A DNA stretch of 64,000 nt from Pseudomonadales bacterium (GTDB lineage Bacteria > Pseudomonadota > Gammaproteobacteria > Pseudomonadales > UBA7239): positions 67,481-131,480 of the forward strand of contig JAWLAB010000006.1 of assembly GCA_041395665.1 (NCBI GenBank), written 5' to 3'. Shown piece after piece: positions 1 through 8,825 of this stretch. Numbering within the stretch: position 1 is the first letter of the stretch; every line of letters starts with the position of its first letter. The position numbers were made by a program, and so were the translations under genes. Below the pieces are notes generated by a model. It did no database searches. It saw only the letters and a list, made by a program, of their open reading frames with translations, and had not been told where the DNA came from.

Positions 1-1643
1 GTATTGGTTGCGTGGAAGTATCCTGTTGTTGTTGCTAAGTGTAGGGATATTCCTTGCGCAATAATGTTTTTTCTCAGTAAAAGAATGTATGCCGGATTGT
101 TAAATGTTGATTGAATATCGACAAGATCAGTTAGTAAAGACAGGTGGGATGCGGTGAGCTCCGCGCCAAAATACCCCTCTGGGCTTTTGTGAGTGTTTTG
201 TAATTCTTGGCAATACTCGTGGATATTGTATGTCTTTCGAGATAAGCCATTCATGGCTGACTGTATTAAATCTGGATTAAACCATTCTGTTGGGCGCCCT
301 AGTATTTTCTGCTGCGTGATGATATCTGTTAGCCAGCTACTGCCAGACCTTGGTGTGAAAAGTATCAGGTAACTCTTTGCCTCGTTGTTATTGTTGTTGA
401 TGTAAGGCGTAGAGAAGGCGTCGCTGATCCTATTGTGAAAGTTCTGCGCCCTAATTGGGTTCTTTTGTGCATACTCAGCCAGTGTTGTGCTGTTGTATTT
501 TTTGAGCAGCCATTCTTGCCAGTTGGTAGGGTAAAGCGGATTTGGACGATTACCTACAGCCTCACCCTGTGTAATAAATTCAATGAGAGGATTTGTGTCG
601 TCGACCCGTCCTTGCATATAGGTATTTCTGTACCACTGCAATGCAAACAATGGTGAGGGTGATTCACCCATGCGGTAGCCATTTAGAACAAAATGTACCA
701 GTGGTACGCGACCTTGTCCCGTAAATTGAAGAATATTTTTCTTTCTCCCCTGATACCAGCGTGTATTAAAAAGAGGATGAGGGTTTCTAATATGGAAGTT
801 GTGTGAAATGTATTCTTCTAGTGGAGATTTCTCTGTTTTTTTCCCTGATGGTTGTGAGGAATAAAATGTAGCATCAAAGAGTAAATGTGTGCTGTATGCC
901 CAACAGTCTGGCTGTAGCAAGTATTGTTTGATCGTTAGATAGGCTGGCTGTACATGCTGTTGATGATGGTCTTTTTGTTCGTGATAAAAGTTTAAGTCAA
1001 ATAAAGGATGACAAGAGAGTGATGGGTTGGTTGATGTAACAAAATGCATGAGTGCATTAACTGTGGTCTTTTGGTCAGCTAGCGGTATCCCTGTATTTTT
1101 CGCATAAAAATCAGCGTGAAATAAAGGGTGAGTTGATGGATTGTTTCTAAAGCCTATTTTTATATAGTGCAGTAATGGGCAGTGCTGCGTTAGTTTTTTT
1201 AATCCAGGAAAACTGATGAAATACCATGTGTGTTGAAACAGAGGATGCGGGTCATGATGGAGGTGGCCGCCGTTGATATAGTGCATCAATGGTGATTGAT
1301 TAATTGCTTCTCTCATTTGTCCGATATAAAAGTCCGCATCAAATAATGGATGCGGGTTAATGCGCCAATAGTTTTTATTTTTTAAATAAGTTTTTAATAC
1401 TTTTTGTGGGATAGGGAGATTGGCTTGTTTGCATTGCGTTGCAAAGTATTCGATATCAAATAGTGGATAGCATTGCGCTGTTGAACGAGAGCCAAATAGG
1501 TAGTAATGAAGTAATGGAAAGCGCCGTAAAAAACCGTGAATAGGCGTTTTTGAGCGATACCACTCTAAATCCACCAAGCGTGTGCCGTGGCGAAATGCAT
1601 AGGTAGTGAGTTTTTGTTTTACCTGCCCTAGAAAGGCACGCAT
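1..1643 (-). CDS. HPLF-repeat / Stf0-type sulfotransferase fusion, 3' end outside window
   Basis: An open frame begins with ATG at 1643 and runs without a stop to the window edge (547 residues seen). GAGG lies about 8 bases before the ATG. Residues 59-376 hold about nine degenerate copies, spaced about 40 residues apart, of a motif like HPLFDADFY (residues 98, 133, 172, 212, 253, 289, 330 and others), mostly alternating with a second motif like PLMHYINGG (118, 156, 314, 352). From residue 425 the sequence matches the start of Stf0-family sulfotransferases: LFTPRSGSSWLTD is the 5'-phosphosulfate-binding loop for PAPS, followed by GRPTEWFNP, and near the edge LLLRKNIIAQGISLHLAT. The inferred role is sulfation of a glycan or lipid. 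The function of the repeats is unknown to me; similar segments occur in polysaccharide-related proteins. It follows batD by 47 bases on the same strand. The acceptor substrate cannot be read from the sequence. Confidence 0.85.
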   Translation of the reverse strand, partial: MRAFLGQVKQKLTTYAFRHGTRLVDLEWYRSKTPIHGFLRRFPLLHYYLFGSRSTAQCYPLFDIEYFATQCKQANLPIPQKVLKTYLKNKNYWRINPHPLFDADFYIGQMREAINQSPLMHYINGGHLHHDPHPLFQHTWYFISFPGLKKLTQHCPLLHYIKIGFRNNPSTHPLFHADFYAKNTGIPLADQKTTVNALMHFVTSTNPSLSCHPLFDLNFYHEQKDHHQQHVQPAYLTIKQYLLQPDCWAYSTHLLFDATFYSSQPSGKKTEKSPLEEYISHNFHIRNPHPLFNTRWYQGRKKNILQFTGQGRVPLVHFVLNGYRMGESPSPLFALQWYRNTYMQGRVDDTNPLIEFITQGEAVGNRPNPLYPTNWQEWLLKKYNSTTLAEYAQKNPIRAQNFHNRISDAFSTPYINNNNNEAKSYLILFTPRSGSSWLTDIITQQKILGRPTEWFNPDLIQSAMNGLSRKTYNIHEYCQELQNTHKSPEGYFGAELTASHLSLLTDLVDIQSTFNNPAYILLLRKNIIAQGISLHLATTTGYFHATN

Positions 1644-1690
1644 ATTGAATCCCTCAGTGCGAGAGATATTTTATCAATAGCAAGCCGATA

Positions 1691-3433
1691 TCAATAGAGA
1701 TCACCTAGTTGAATTTCTTTGCTGTGCTTTGTGGTCTTGTTGTTAACGGCAGCTTTGCTTTGTTGCGCAAGCTGTGCGAATAACGCTTGTATTGCATCAG
1801 GCGAAGGAGCAGCGCCATTGCCGTAGAGGTGCTTTTCTATTATTTGTAAGGCTGCTTGGATGCTGGGGTTATCCATCGCGTTGAGTTGATGCGTCCATTG
1901 CGAAAGTAAACGATAAGCGGTGTGGTAGTCCGCGTGCTGTACGGCTTGCTCGATATCTCGCTCGTTAATAGTGGCTTGCTTTGATGTTGAATTGCTGGAA
2001 GTGGTCGGTAGCTCACCAATATTCTGTTGGCGCACTCGGAGTTGCAGACGAAGCGTATACACAGCAAGCAATATCAAACTGAGCAACAGCACCACGACGG
2101 CAATAGGCCAGAGCAGAGCGGTGCTTGCAGTCGAGTTACTTGAGGAATGGGGCAGAGGAGCGCTGGCGGCGGGGATGGCGGCGGGCTCTGAAGTATCGGG
2201 AACGGTGGATGGCACTACAGGAGGAGTGCTGGCTGGTGGCGGTTGTGTTGACGCATTGGGGTTGGGTAGCACTTCGATGGTTGATTCCGGTAATTCTGCC
2301 GTACGCCATTGTGCGGCTTCTGTGTCATACCAAGGAATTTGTACAGCAGGCAACACGAGTTTTCCCGGTTGTGTGGCGATGATGGCTGCGCGATCTTCAC
2401 GCGTACCAATATTGCCTTGCGTCCCCGCTTTATTTTCGAATGAAGGTTTTTCTGGATAAGCTTTGACATTACTCGCCTGCATATCAAACGCAGGGAGTTG
2501 CTCGGCACTCAATCCTTTGGCGCGTGTGCGTACTGTGCGGGTAAAAGCTGTGCCAACCGTTGCTTGCGTATTTGAATTTAAGCCTGTGATTTGTTGCATC
2601 ACTTCAAGTGAAGTGGCGGGCAGCCAATTTTTTCCTTGTGTGTCAGGAGGTGATAGCACTTCTAATTGCTGTTCTTCCGTGTCGCGCGTAATTTCTGTTG
2701 GTGTAGAGATAATAAAACCGGAGCTGTGGTGCTGCGGTTGATTAACAAACGCTTGGAAAGTTTGCGAAGGAATAGTGATGCTGCCACTTTGTTGAGGAAA
2801 TATGGCATAGCGTAGTTCGATAACCCATTCGGACCTACCGTTAGAACCTGTGCGTTGAAAGCTACGATCACCTAAATTTTGTATTAACACGCCGCTAATT
2901 TGAGGTGGTGCAAGTCGTACTTGCGGTGCGCCCATACGAGAGATCAATCGCCAAGTGATGATGGCCTGTTGTTGGCTATAAACCTGTTTTTTATCGAGAG
3001 AAGTTTCTGTGTATAGCGGTTGATCCGTTTGTGTGGCGTTTGAAGATTTTTCAGCGACATCGATACTGATAGCCTCACTAAAATCTTGGCCAATAGAGAA
3101 ACTGGGTATCAGCAATTTGCCGGTTCTTTTGGGGGAAAGTTCATATTCCCAAGTGGTGGTAGAGGAATAGTCGCCATTGATAATGCGCATGCTAGAACTG
3201 GAGCCTTGCCTTCTAATGTTGAAAGACTGTTCCAATTCGCGTGTGTCTGGTTTATCGCTAGTGCGCTCGTCGTATTGCAGCGTCAGTGTGAGTGTTTCGT
3301 TGCGACTGAGTTGTGTGCTATCGACAGTAGCTGTCAGTGTGCCCGCATAAAGTGATCCACTAAAGCAAATCAAAAAAAGAAAATGTAGTGCGCGCGTTGC
3401 AACTACATGGATTGAAAATTTATTGCTTACCAT
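1691..3433 (-). CDS. batD: BatD family protein (oxygen tolerance cluster)
   Basis: The 580-residue protein has an N-terminal signal peptide (hydrophobic segment about residues 15-29, ending SLYAG), a long beta-rich extracytoplasmic region typical of BatD, a Pro/Ser-rich linker near residues 395-435, one membrane segment at about 440-462 and a cytoplasmic helical tail. Its start overlaps the end of the upstream VWA-TPR gene by 7 bases, so the two are probably translationally coupled. It is the last gene of the moxR-DUF58-DUF4381-batA-batB-batD set. In other bacteria these clusters are linked to aerotolerance and envelope stress, with the Bat proteins thought to form a membrane complex served by a MoxR ATPase. 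The exact function here is inferred from that context. Confidence 0.85.
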   Translation of the reverse strand: MVSNKFSIHVVATRALHFLFLICFSGSLYAGTLTATVDSTQLSRNETLTLTLQYDERTSDKPDTRELEQSFNIRRQGSSSSMRIINGDYSSTTTWEYELSPKRTGKLLIPSFSIGQDFSEAISIDVAEKSSNATQTDQPLYTETSLDKKQVYSQQQAIITWRLISRMGAPQVRLAPPQISGVLIQNLGDRSFQRTGSNGRSEWVIELRYAIFPQQSGSITIPSQTFQAFVNQPQHHSSGFIISTPTEITRDTEEQQLEVLSPPDTQGKNWLPATSLEVMQQITGLNSNTQATVGTAFTRTVRTRAKGLSAEQLPAFDMQASNVKAYPEKPSFENKAGTQGNIGTREDRAAIIATQPGKLVLPAVQIPWYDTEAAQWRTAELPESTIEVLPNPNASTQPPPASTPPVVPSTVPDTSEPAAIPAASAPLPHSSSNSTASTALLWPIAVVVLLLSLILLAVYTLRLQLRVRQQNIGELPTTSSNSTSKQATINERDIEQAVQHADYHTAYRLLSQWTHQLNAMDNPSIQAALQIIEKHLYGNGAAPSPDAIQALFAQLAQQSKAAVNNKTTKHSKEIQLGDLY

Positions 3434-5211
3434 CGTTCTTCACCGTTGTCGCTCTGTGTTGCGCGTGGTTGTTGTTGCTGTAGCTGGTAGTAGTACTCAA
3501 ATTTATTGCGCAATAACCCACCTGGTTCATCGGGCACAGCGTTAAGCATTTGCTTGGCTGCTTGCTGTTTTTCTCTTTCTTCTTTGCTCATGTTTGATGT
3601 CGCTGCCTGAGTGTTTTCTTGTGATGGTTTTTGTTCATCACGATCTTGCTGGTTCTGTTGATCTTGCTGGTTCTGTTGGCTCTGTTGATCCTGCTGACTT
3701 TGTTGGTCTTGCTGGTTCTGTTGGTCTTGCTGGTTCTGTTGATCTTGCTGGTTCTGTTGATCTTGCTGGTTCTGTTGATCTTGCTGGTTCTGTTGATCTT
3801 GTTGGTTCTGCTGATTCTGTTGGTCCAATAATTTTTTTACTAAATCGCGATTAAAAATAGCGTCGTCAAGTTTTGGATTTTGTTTAAGTGCTTCGTCATA
3901 GCTTTTGATGGCACCTTGTAAATCATTGGACTTTGCTTGTGCATTGCCTTTGTTATACAGAGAATTGGTGTCATTGCTGTTGGAAAAATGTTCAGCAGCT
4001 TCTTTGTGTTGTCCGCTTTGATACTCGGCATAGGCTTTCCACTGTGGATTTTCAAATTTTTTTGCGGCAGTTTTGCTATCTCCTTTTTGCAGGGCTTGTG
4101 CAGCTTGTTGATCCGGTGTTTGCCACCAATCATCCCATGTGCTTGGTAATGCAGCTTGGGTGGGTTCTGTGTGAAAGAAAAAAATGAGAGGCAATAGACT
4201 GAATAGTACGCCGCGTCTAAAAAATAATAGAGTGAAAAAAAGACAGGGGAAGATTAGCCAATAACCACTATCGAGCCAGTTTTCTATATTGCGTTTGGTA
4301 TCGCGTTTTTCATTAGTGATAGAGGATAAGTCTGCTGGTTTAATGAGTGGCGTGATGTCAGCATCATCGCTGCGCAAATCGCTGTAATAGCCGCCATTAG
4401 CTGCAGCAAGTTTTTGCAGCGTATTTTTATCCAATGGATTCATCAAAATGTTTCCTTGTTTGTCTTTGATGAAACCTCCATTGGGTAATGCGATAGGTGC
4501 GCCTTCTTCAGAGCCAATACCAATAATATTGAGTGTGATATTTGTTCCTTTTAGCTGGTTGTCGATGTTTTCTGCTGCCGAAGGCGCTACGCCGTCAGTG
4601 ACTAACAACAAGCGACCACGATTAAATTTTGCGTTATGTAATAACTGAATCGCCTGTGCGATGGCGTCTTCCGTGCGGCTGCCAATTTTTGGCATGATGT
4701 ATGGATCCAGTGTGTTGACTAAGGCTGCAAGGGTGTCAGCGTCATCGGATAATGGTGCAACAACATGTGCGCTACCGGAATACGCAATCAATGCGGTATA
4801 GCCTTCTTTGCGTTCGCGCAATAAATCTAGAATTTTGAAGTGCGCAGCTTGCACGCGGCTGGGCTTTATATCCGTTGCCAACATGGAAGGGGAGAGATCT
4901 AGTAGCACCACTAAGGCGTCTGCACTCTTCAAAATAGGCTGTTCTGTTTTGGAAAAACTCGGGCCAGCTAAAGCAACGATACTCAGTATCCATGCGCTCA
5001 ACAATGTATAGAGTGGCCATGAATGTGTTGATGTTGTGGTTTTTTCTAACAGTGCCTGTAAAAGATCATTGTCGATAACTTTTGTCCATTGATTGACTCG
5101 GCTTTTGTGGTGGGCGAGTAAGAAAAAAAAGATAGTGGCAGGCAGAATGGCCCAAAGCCATTGAGGGCGTATCCAATGCAAAAAATTGAATTGAAGAAAC
5201 TCAAGCAGCAT
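3427..5211 (-). CDS. batB: BatB/BatC-type VWA-TPR membrane protein with Gln-rich repeat
   Basis: The 594-residue protein has two membrane segments near the N-terminus (about 17-33 and 67-84), then a von Willebrand factor A domain (about 98-290) whose metal site DLSPS is at residues 105-109. Further membrane segments follow at about 316-346. TPR-like repeats occupy about 363-460, including KGNAQAKSNDLQGAIKSYDE. A Gln/Asn/Asp-rich tract covers about 463-523, before a charged C-terminus. In some bacteria the VWA and TPR parts are separate proteins (BatB and BatC); here they are one polypeptide. It overlaps batA by 11 bases and batD by 7, consistent with one coupled operon. The low-complexity tract is encoded by 18-bp tandem repeats and probably varies in length between strains (inference). 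Confidence 0.88.
   Translation of the reverse strand: MLLEFLQFNFLHWIRPQWLWAILPATIFFFLLAHHKSRVNQWTKVIDNDLLQALLEKTTTSTHSWPLYTLLSAWILSIVALAGPSFSKTEQPILKSADALVVLLDLSPSMLATDIKPSRVQAAHFKILDLLRERKEGYTALIAYSGSAHVVAPLSDDADTLAALVNTLDPYIMPKIGSRTEDAIAQAIQLLHNAKFNRGRLLLVTDGVAPSAAENIDNQLKGTNITLNIIGIGSEEGAPIALPNGGFIKDKQGNILMNPLDKNTLQKLAAANGGYYSDLRSDDADITPLIKPADLSSITNEKRDTKRNIENWLDSGYWLIFPCLFFTLLFFRRGVLFSLLPLIFFFHTEPTQAALPSTWDDWWQTPDQQAAQALQKGDSKTAAKKFENPQWKAYAEYQSGQHKEAAEHFSNSNDTNSLYNKGNAQAKSNDLQGAIKSYDEALKQNPKLDDAIFNRDLVKKLLDQQNQQNQQDQQNQQDQQNQQDQQNQQDQQNQQDQQNQQDQQSQQDQQSQQNQQDQQNQQDRDEQKPSQENTQAATSNMSKEEREKQQAAKQMLNAVPDEPGGLLRNKFEYYYQLQQQQPRATQSDNGEERW
3642..3825 (-). repeat. 18-bp in-frame tandem repeat coding NQQDQQ
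   Basis: About ten imperfect copies of an 18-bp unit (plus-strand form GATCTTGCTGGTTCTGTT) lie inside the VWA-TPR gene and encode a NQQDQQ-type hexapeptide. Some copies have GGT for GAT or carry Ser codons. Because the unit is a multiple of three, gain or loss of copies would change linker length without breaking the frame. Confidence 0.9.
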
Positions 5212-6253
5212 GCTGATATCTCGTTGTTATGTATCGCTGCCACAGTGCGCCTATGCTGATGGTAAAGCTAAGGAGCAGGGCAATGGCGAGAGGCCAATAA
5301 AACCATTCGCTCACAGGGCGCATCACTTCTTGTTTTCCAGTAATTGGCTCTAGTTTGTCTAATTGTTGATAGATTTTTTCTAGTTGCTCCGTACTGCGCG
5401 CACGGAAATAGTTGCCGCCGGTTTTTTCTGCAATGATGGTCAGTGTTTTTTCATCTAAATCTTGTGAAGGATTGGTGGTCTGTACACCAAAAAAAGTACG
5501 GCGAGTCATCTCATCAGCACCAATGCCTACGGTATAAACTTTTATCCCCATAGTCTGTGCAATCTCTGCGCCTTGTAGCGGTGTCAGTGAGCCTGCGGTA
5601 TTGGCGCCATCGGTCAATAAAATCATTACACGGTATTTTTGACCGTTGCCTTCTAAACGCTTGGCAGATAAAGCAATACCATCACCAATCGCCGTTTGTT
5701 CTCCTGCAAAACCGAGTTGTGCTTCTTGTAGTTGTTGCACCAAGGTTGCGTGATCAAAAGTGAGAGGGGTTTGTAGATAGGCTTTGCTGCCAAAAAGTAC
5801 CAAGCCGACACGGTCACCTTCGCGTCGTTTAGCAAAATCGCTCACTACTTTCTTGATAGCATCAATGCGTTGTACGGGTTCGCCATTTAATTCCATATCC
5901 TGCGTTTGCATGCTGCCGGAAATATCAACCACCAATAGCAAATCGCGCCCAGAAGTTGGCGTACTGATTGGCTCGCCATACCACTGTGGTCGTGTAGCAG
6001 CTATGACCAGACAAAGCCAAATGAGCCACAGCCACCACGATGCGCGTTCAGTTTTTTTTATGCTGATATTTTGCCCATCTTGCGCTGTGAGTAGCGTTTC
6101 AATGGCAGGAAAATACAGCGCCGCTTGCTGGTGTTGTTGTGCTTTAGTAAAGCCGCGTACAAAAAAAGGCAATGGCAATAAACACAACAGCCAAGGCCAG
6201 TGCAGAACAAAACTGTTATCACTATTTTGTAAAAAATCAAACCATGCTGACAT
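5201..6253 (-). CDS. batA: BatA-type VWA domain membrane protein
   Basis: The 350-residue protein has N-terminal membrane segments (about 19-33 and 72-86), a von Willebrand factor A domain (about 100-300) with a complete metal-dependent adhesion site DISGSM starting at Asp110, and a C-terminal membrane segment (about 317-337). This is the standard BatA layout, in which the VWA domain faces the periplasm. It sits 4 bases downstream of the DUF4381 gene and overlaps the following VWA-TPR gene by 11 bases. VWA domains bind protein partners through a metal ion, so a scaffold role with the other VWA protein and the MoxR ATPase is inferred. Confidence 0.88.
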   Translation of the reverse strand: MSAWFDFLQNSDNSFVLHWPWLLCLLPLPFFVRGFTKAQQHQQAALYFPAIETLLTAQDGQNISIKKTERASWWLWLIWLCLVIAATRPQWYGEPISTPTSGRDLLLVVDISGSMQTQDMELNGEPVQRIDAIKKVVSDFAKRREGDRVGLVLFGSKAYLQTPLTFDHATLVQQLQEAQLGFAGEQTAIGDGIALSAKRLEGNGQKYRVMILLTDGANTAGSLTPLQGAEIAQTMGIKVYTVGIGADEMTRRTFFGVQTTNPSQDLDEKTLTIIAEKTGGNYFRARSTEQLEKIYQQLDKLEPITGKQEVMRPVSEWFYWPLAIALLLSFTISIGALWQRYITTRYQHAA

Positions 6254-6257
6254 ACAG

Positions 6258-6764
6258 TTATCGCCCCACAGGTGGCAAGGAGGTTAGCCACTTTTGTGCT
6301 TGTTCGATCAATTTATGCATGGCAGCTGTGTCAGGTGTTGCACCGCTGTAGAGGTGATGGTTTAACAGTTCGCAAGATTGTTCATCCAATATAGGCTGCC
6401 ATGTTTTTTTAGGGTGACGCTGTTTGTAACTGTTTTGAGTGTGCTGCATCATCTCAATCCAGTTAATTGAACCAACGGTTTCTCTCCCCCAAACACAAAT
6501 TGCTGCGCGACGCAGTATCTCGGCCAAGAGTGGCAGTTGCTGTTGCGTGGGCATGGTGTGTGTCAGTGCAATCAATTGCAGCGCTTCGCGCTGGTACGCT
6601 GTATTGCGATGATGCTGTAAGCGGCGCCATATAAAGATGGTGAGCACAATAAGCAGTAATAAAATGAGTGCAGCTAGCACCCACCAGCCAGGCGCGAGCG
6701 GCCACCAAGAGATTGGTGGTGGTGCAATCAGCGGTTTGAGATTGGCCAGTGGATCACTGTTCAT
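6258..6764 (-). CDS. DUF4381 membrane protein
   Basis: The 168-residue protein starts with a short Pro-rich segment (LIAPPPISWWPLAPGWW) and a single strong membrane helix (about residues 25-47), followed by a basic, helical cytoplasmic region. The N-terminal PP..WWPLAPGWW pattern and its place between the DUF58 and BatA genes identify it as DUF4381. It overlaps the DUF58 gene by 11 bases. The family has no established biochemical function; its constant association with the Bat proteins suggests an accessory subunit of the same membrane complex. Confidence 0.82.
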   Translation of the reverse strand: MNSDPLANLKPLIAPPPISWWPLAPGWWVLAALILLLLIVLTIFIWRRLQHHRNTAYQREALQLIALTHTMPTQQQLPLLAEILRRAAICVWGRETVGSINWIEMMQHTQNSYKQRHPKKTWQPILDEQSCELLNHHLYSGATPDTAAMHKLIEQAQKWLTSLPPVGR

Positions 6765-7734
6765 CGCGTTCTCTCGAAACTTGATGTGAAAAAAAAGAGC
6801 GTAAATGAGAAAAAATAGCCGTATCGGTTTGTAGTGCGAGTAGTGGAACTTTTAGCGTACGCATAGCGACTTTAACGGCTTGTTGTTGCCGTTGTGTTGC
6901 TTGTTGATAACGAGAAAGTATTTTCTCATTCAGTGTGTCTATGGTTGTTTTTTTCTGGCCTGCGCGCACGCTGACCAAACCAATCACGGGTAATTGCTGC
7001 TCGAGAGCGTCTTGCACGCAAATAGAAAAACATTGGCTGTGTCGCACAACGGGGTGCAGTGCTTGTTGGCACTCTGTGTTCCAGTCATGAAAATCACTGA
7101 GCATAATGATGCAGGAGCCGGGGCGAGTCATGCTGCGCAATTGATGCATCGCGTGTTGCCAATGTGTTGTGGTATCTGCTGCAAAAGTGTTGCTGGCATG
7201 TTGTTCATCCAGCGCCAGCATTTGCCGAAAAATTTGCAACAAAGTATGGCGACTGCGACGCGGTTTGATGTCGATAATGCCTGAGTCAGTGACAAGGAGT
7301 GCGCCGATGCGGTCGCCAGCGGCGAGTGCTGCCCAAGCGAGCAGGGCAGCAGCATTCGCTGCTAAAACAGATTTGAAGCAGCGCCGTGAACCAAAAAACA
7401 TTGTGCTGCGCAAATCAATCACCAAGATCACTGGTCTTTCTTTTTCTTCGTGAAAAATTTTGGTGTGCATTTTCCCGGTGCGAGCAGTGACACGCCAATC
7501 AATCGTGCGTACATCGTCGCCGGGCTGATAAATACGCACTTCATCGAAGTCGATGCCGCGACCGCGCAGCGTTGATCTTCTATTGCCTGTTAATTGTGAG
7601 CTGTTGTTTCTATTTTCTAGAGGAATGAACTGTGCTGCCAATCGCCAGCGCAGTAAATCACGCAACTGAATGCGTGCGCCGCGCGGCTCCAATGCGCTGA
7701 GAGATGTGTTGTTATGCGCGCTTTCTACGTTCAT
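6754..7734 (-). CDS. DUF58 domain protein
   Basis: The 326-residue protein carries the DUF58 signature in its middle: GNRRSTLRGRGIDFDEVR, then YQPGDDVRTIDWRVTART and the Asp-containing strand VILVIDLRSTMFFG. The family has a degenerate VWA-like fold and is nearly always encoded next to a MoxR ATPase, as here (19 bases downstream of moxR). No membrane helix is seen. It is expected to be a cytoplasmic partner of MoxR linking the ATPase to the membrane-bound Bat proteins; this is inferred from gene order. Confidence 0.87.
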   Translation of the reverse strand: MNVESAHNNTSLSALEPRGARIQLRDLLRWRLAAQFIPLENRNNSSQLTGNRRSTLRGRGIDFDEVRIYQPGDDVRTIDWRVTARTGKMHTKIFHEEKERPVILVIDLRSTMFFGSRRCFKSVLAANAAALLAWAALAAGDRIGALLVTDSGIIDIKPRRSRHTLLQIFRQMLALDEQHASNTFAADTTTHWQHAMHQLRSMTRPGSCIIMLSDFHDWNTECQQALHPVVRHSQCFSICVQDALEQQLPVIGLVSVRAGQKKTTIDTLNEKILSRYQQATQRQQQAVKVAMRTLKVPLLALQTDTAIFSHLRSFFSHQVSRERDEQ

Positions 7735-7753
7735 GACGATCAGAAAAATACAA

Positions 7754-8740
7754 TCAAACAGCAGGCACTAAAGTCAGCAAGCGTTGGATGAGACTGTTAA
7801 CGCTGTGGCCTTCTGCTTCGGCTTCAAAACTGGGAATGATGCGATGGCGCAAAATATCCGGCGCTAAAGCTTTGATGTCATCCGGCGTAACAAAATCGCG
7901 CCCCGCTAACCAAGCGCGTGCACGAGCGCAGCGATCGAGTGCAATGGTCGCACGCGGGCTGGCACCGTATTCAATCAAACGCGCCAGTGATGCGTCGTAT
8001 TTTTCAGGTTGGCGTGTGGCGAGCACAATTTGCACCAAATATTCTTCCACGCTGTCCGCCATGTGAATATTGAGCGCAGCTTTGCGCGCGATTAATAAGT
8101 CCGCTTCATGTAAGGGCGTTGGCGCGGTTTCAGTGTTTTCTGTTTTTGCTTCATTGCGCGCTAACTGCAAAATCGATTTTTCTGTGCTGGCGTTGGGGTA
8201 ATCCACCGTCACATGCATTAAAAAACGATCCAACTGTGCTTCGGGTAATGGATAAGTGCCTTCTTGTTCGATAGGGTTTTGTGTCGCCATCACCAAAAAA
8301 ACGCGCGGCAATGTGTAAGTTTGATTGCCGACACTCACTTGCCGTTCTGCCATGGCTTCCAACAGCGCCGCTTGCACTTTGGCGGGTGCGCGGTTGATTT
8401 CATCCGCCAACACTAAATTGTGAAAAATAGGGCCGTTGCGAAATTCAAAGCGTGCTTCCTCAGGGCGATAAATGTCGCTTCCGGTAATGTCAGAAGGCAA
8501 AAGATCAGGCGTGAACTGAATACGCTGAAAAGTGCCAGATAACACACTCGCTAATTCACGGATGGCTTTGGTTTTCGCCAAGCCAGGGGCGCCTTCGACG
8601 AGCAAGTGTCCATCAGCGAGTAGGGCGATCAGCAAGCGTTCAATCAGCGCGGATTGACCGAGGATGCGTGTCTCCAGCCATAGTCTGCGTTCGATAAATT
8701 GTTGTTGCAGGTTTGAAGGAGTGGATGCGGAATCAGACAT
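7754..8740 (-). CDS. moxR: MoxR family AAA+ ATPase
   Basis: A MoxR-type AAA+ ATPase of 328 residues, with Walker A GAPGLAKT (about residues 50-57), Walker B LVLADEINRAP (about 110-120), the sensor region VMATQNPIEQEGTYPLPEAQ and a C-terminal lid. The ATG at 8740 is chosen because GAGGT lies just upstream; a TTG eight codons earlier (8764) would add an atypical tail. MoxR proteins act as chaperone-like remodelers, often with VWA-domain clients, and here it leads a cluster encoding two VWA proteins. The rluE gene lies 85 bases upstream on the same strand, so the cluster may have its own promoter in that gap or be read from rluE. Confidence 0.92.
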   Translation of the reverse strand: MSDSASTPSNLQQQFIERRLWLETRILGQSALIERLLIALLADGHLLVEGAPGLAKTKAIRELASVLSGTFQRIQFTPDLLPSDITGSDIYRPEEARFEFRNGPIFHNLVLADEINRAPAKVQAALLEAMAERQVSVGNQTYTLPRVFLVMATQNPIEQEGTYPLPEAQLDRFLMHVTVDYPNASTEKSILQLARNEAKTENTETAPTPLHEADLLIARKAALNIHMADSVEEYLVQIVLATRQPEKYDASLARLIEYGASPRATIALDRCARARAWLAGRDFVTPDDIKALAPDILRHRIIPSFEAEAEGHSVNSLIQRLLTLVPAV

Positions 8741-8825
8741 GACGACCTCACAGCGGTGTCTCAATACGAATGCCAGAGAGACCGTTGCAGGGCAGACAAG
8801 TTCCGAAATGGGTTCGTTAGATAGT

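Noticed and set aside
435..656. 73-codon plus-strand reading frame near the left edge
   Set aside because: It lies antisense to the long repeat-sulfotransferase frame, which has motifs, a ribosome site and codon use typical of a gene; the plus-strand frame has none of these.
3642..3825. Possible CRISPR array
   Set aside because: The 18-bp units are contiguous, in frame with a coding gene and have no spacers.
3594..3854. Plus-strand frames rich in Val, Leu and Ala repeats
   Set aside because: They are the reverse complement of the Gln/Asn repeat in the Bat VWA-TPR gene and only reflect its periodicity.
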